Source: Rhizobium sp. 007 (lineage in GTDB: Bacteria; Pseudomonadota; Alphaproteobacteria; Rhizobiales; Rhizobiaceae). Taken from it: a stretch of 64,000 nt of DNA. The notes under the pieces are model-generated. The model worked only from the letters and a program-made list of their open reading frames with translations. It was not told where the DNA came from and ran no database searches. Shown piece after piece: positions 63,956-64,000 of the stretch (position 1 is its first letter; the number at the start of each line of letters is the position of its first letter). The DNA is taken from assembly GCF_015353075.1 (NCBI RefSeq), contig NZ_CP064191.1:248001-312000 (forward strand), in the 5' to 3' direction. The position numbers were made by a program, and so were the translations under genes.

Positions 63956-64000
63956 GGCGGAACTCCTGTTGGCTGTGTTAAGTGTAGCTCTCTTTATCGA
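63956..64000. other. Window edge, no gene seen
   Basis: The sequence contains CAGGAG, the ribosome site of the small ORF, and otherwise nothing that can be assigned. Confidence 0.3.

Noticed and set aside
1..64000. CRISPR arrays, rRNA, tRNA and plasmid replication genes
   Set aside because: I looked for regularly spaced repeats, tRNA-like cloverleaf termini and RepABC-type proteins and found none.

Overview
The window looks like part of a rhizobial accessory replicon, most likely a symbiotic plasmid or island. The reasons are: a near-consensus nod box at about 56.6 kb; a class III aminotransferase and aldehyde dehydrogenase pair that, from memory, resembles y4uB/y4uC of Rhizobium sp. NGR234; a PhbA-type thiolase and a UPF0262 protein of rhizobial type; and very many decayed insertion sequences (IS66, IS110, IS91, IS21, IS5, ISL3, IS3, ISNCY). 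No replication or partition genes, rRNA, tRNA or CRISPR array were seen. Roughly a quarter of the window is IS debris or gene fragments.

0.3-8.4 kb is an amide/peptide scavenging region. It holds a family-5 solute-binding protein and a NylB-like serine hydrolase on the minus strand, and a NylA-like amidase and an Asp/Glu/hydantoin-racemase-family protein on the plus strand. Between them lie a fossil of the amidase 5' region, a CocE-type hydrolase pseudogene and an IS110 remnant. 10.0-17.9 kb is a compact plus-strand catabolic run: omega-type aminotransferase, aldehyde dehydrogenase, 3-oxoacid CoA-transferase A and B, acetoacetyl-CoA thiolase, UPF0262 and glutamate dehydrogenase. Together these could take an amino compound to acetyl-CoA, with the dehydrogenase recycling the amino acceptor. 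Fragments of gabD and dadA follow next to an IS91 remnant.

19.9-22.8 kb (minus strand) holds an EamA exporter followed three bases later by a fusion of an argininosuccinate-synthase-like ligase with an Fe(II)/2-oxoglutarate dioxygenase. This is a good candidate for a small pathway making and exporting a non-protein amino acid. 23.8-30.5 kb is an intact RpiR-regulated operon: UgpC-type ATPase, two permeases, binding protein, GpdQ-like phosphodiesterase and HAD phosphatase. Decayed relatives of this module occur at 35.6-38.7 kb (RpiR, HAD and phosphodiesterase intact, ABC transporter deleted) and at 39.0-40.3 kb (phosphodiesterase fossil plus RpiR). A VapBC pair, a sulfotransferase and a convergent sulfatase lie between the two larger copies.

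40.6-49 kb is the most unusual part. One translationally coupled minus-strand run encodes an amino-acid-kinase-superfamily kinase, an NDK-domain protein with an extra C-terminal region, a small ORF and a nucleotidyltransferase-like protein. A PEP-mutase-like enzyme lies just upstream. Nearby are a DUF982 protein, GntR and ROK regulators, a GNAT acetyltransferase, a third HAD phosphatase and a DegT-type aminotransferase. This could be an undescribed phosphonate or phosphorylated-metabolite pathway.

50.8-62.5 kb is mostly wreckage. It contains a helicase fragment, a frameshifted DUF gene and a truncated neighbour, and an IS66 element (8-bp target duplication) nested in an ISL3 element. Further on are the nod box with a truncated glycosyltransferase, a HigBA-type pair, and ISNCY and IS3 fragments. 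The right end carries an omptin-family outer-membrane protease with its catalytic residues intact.
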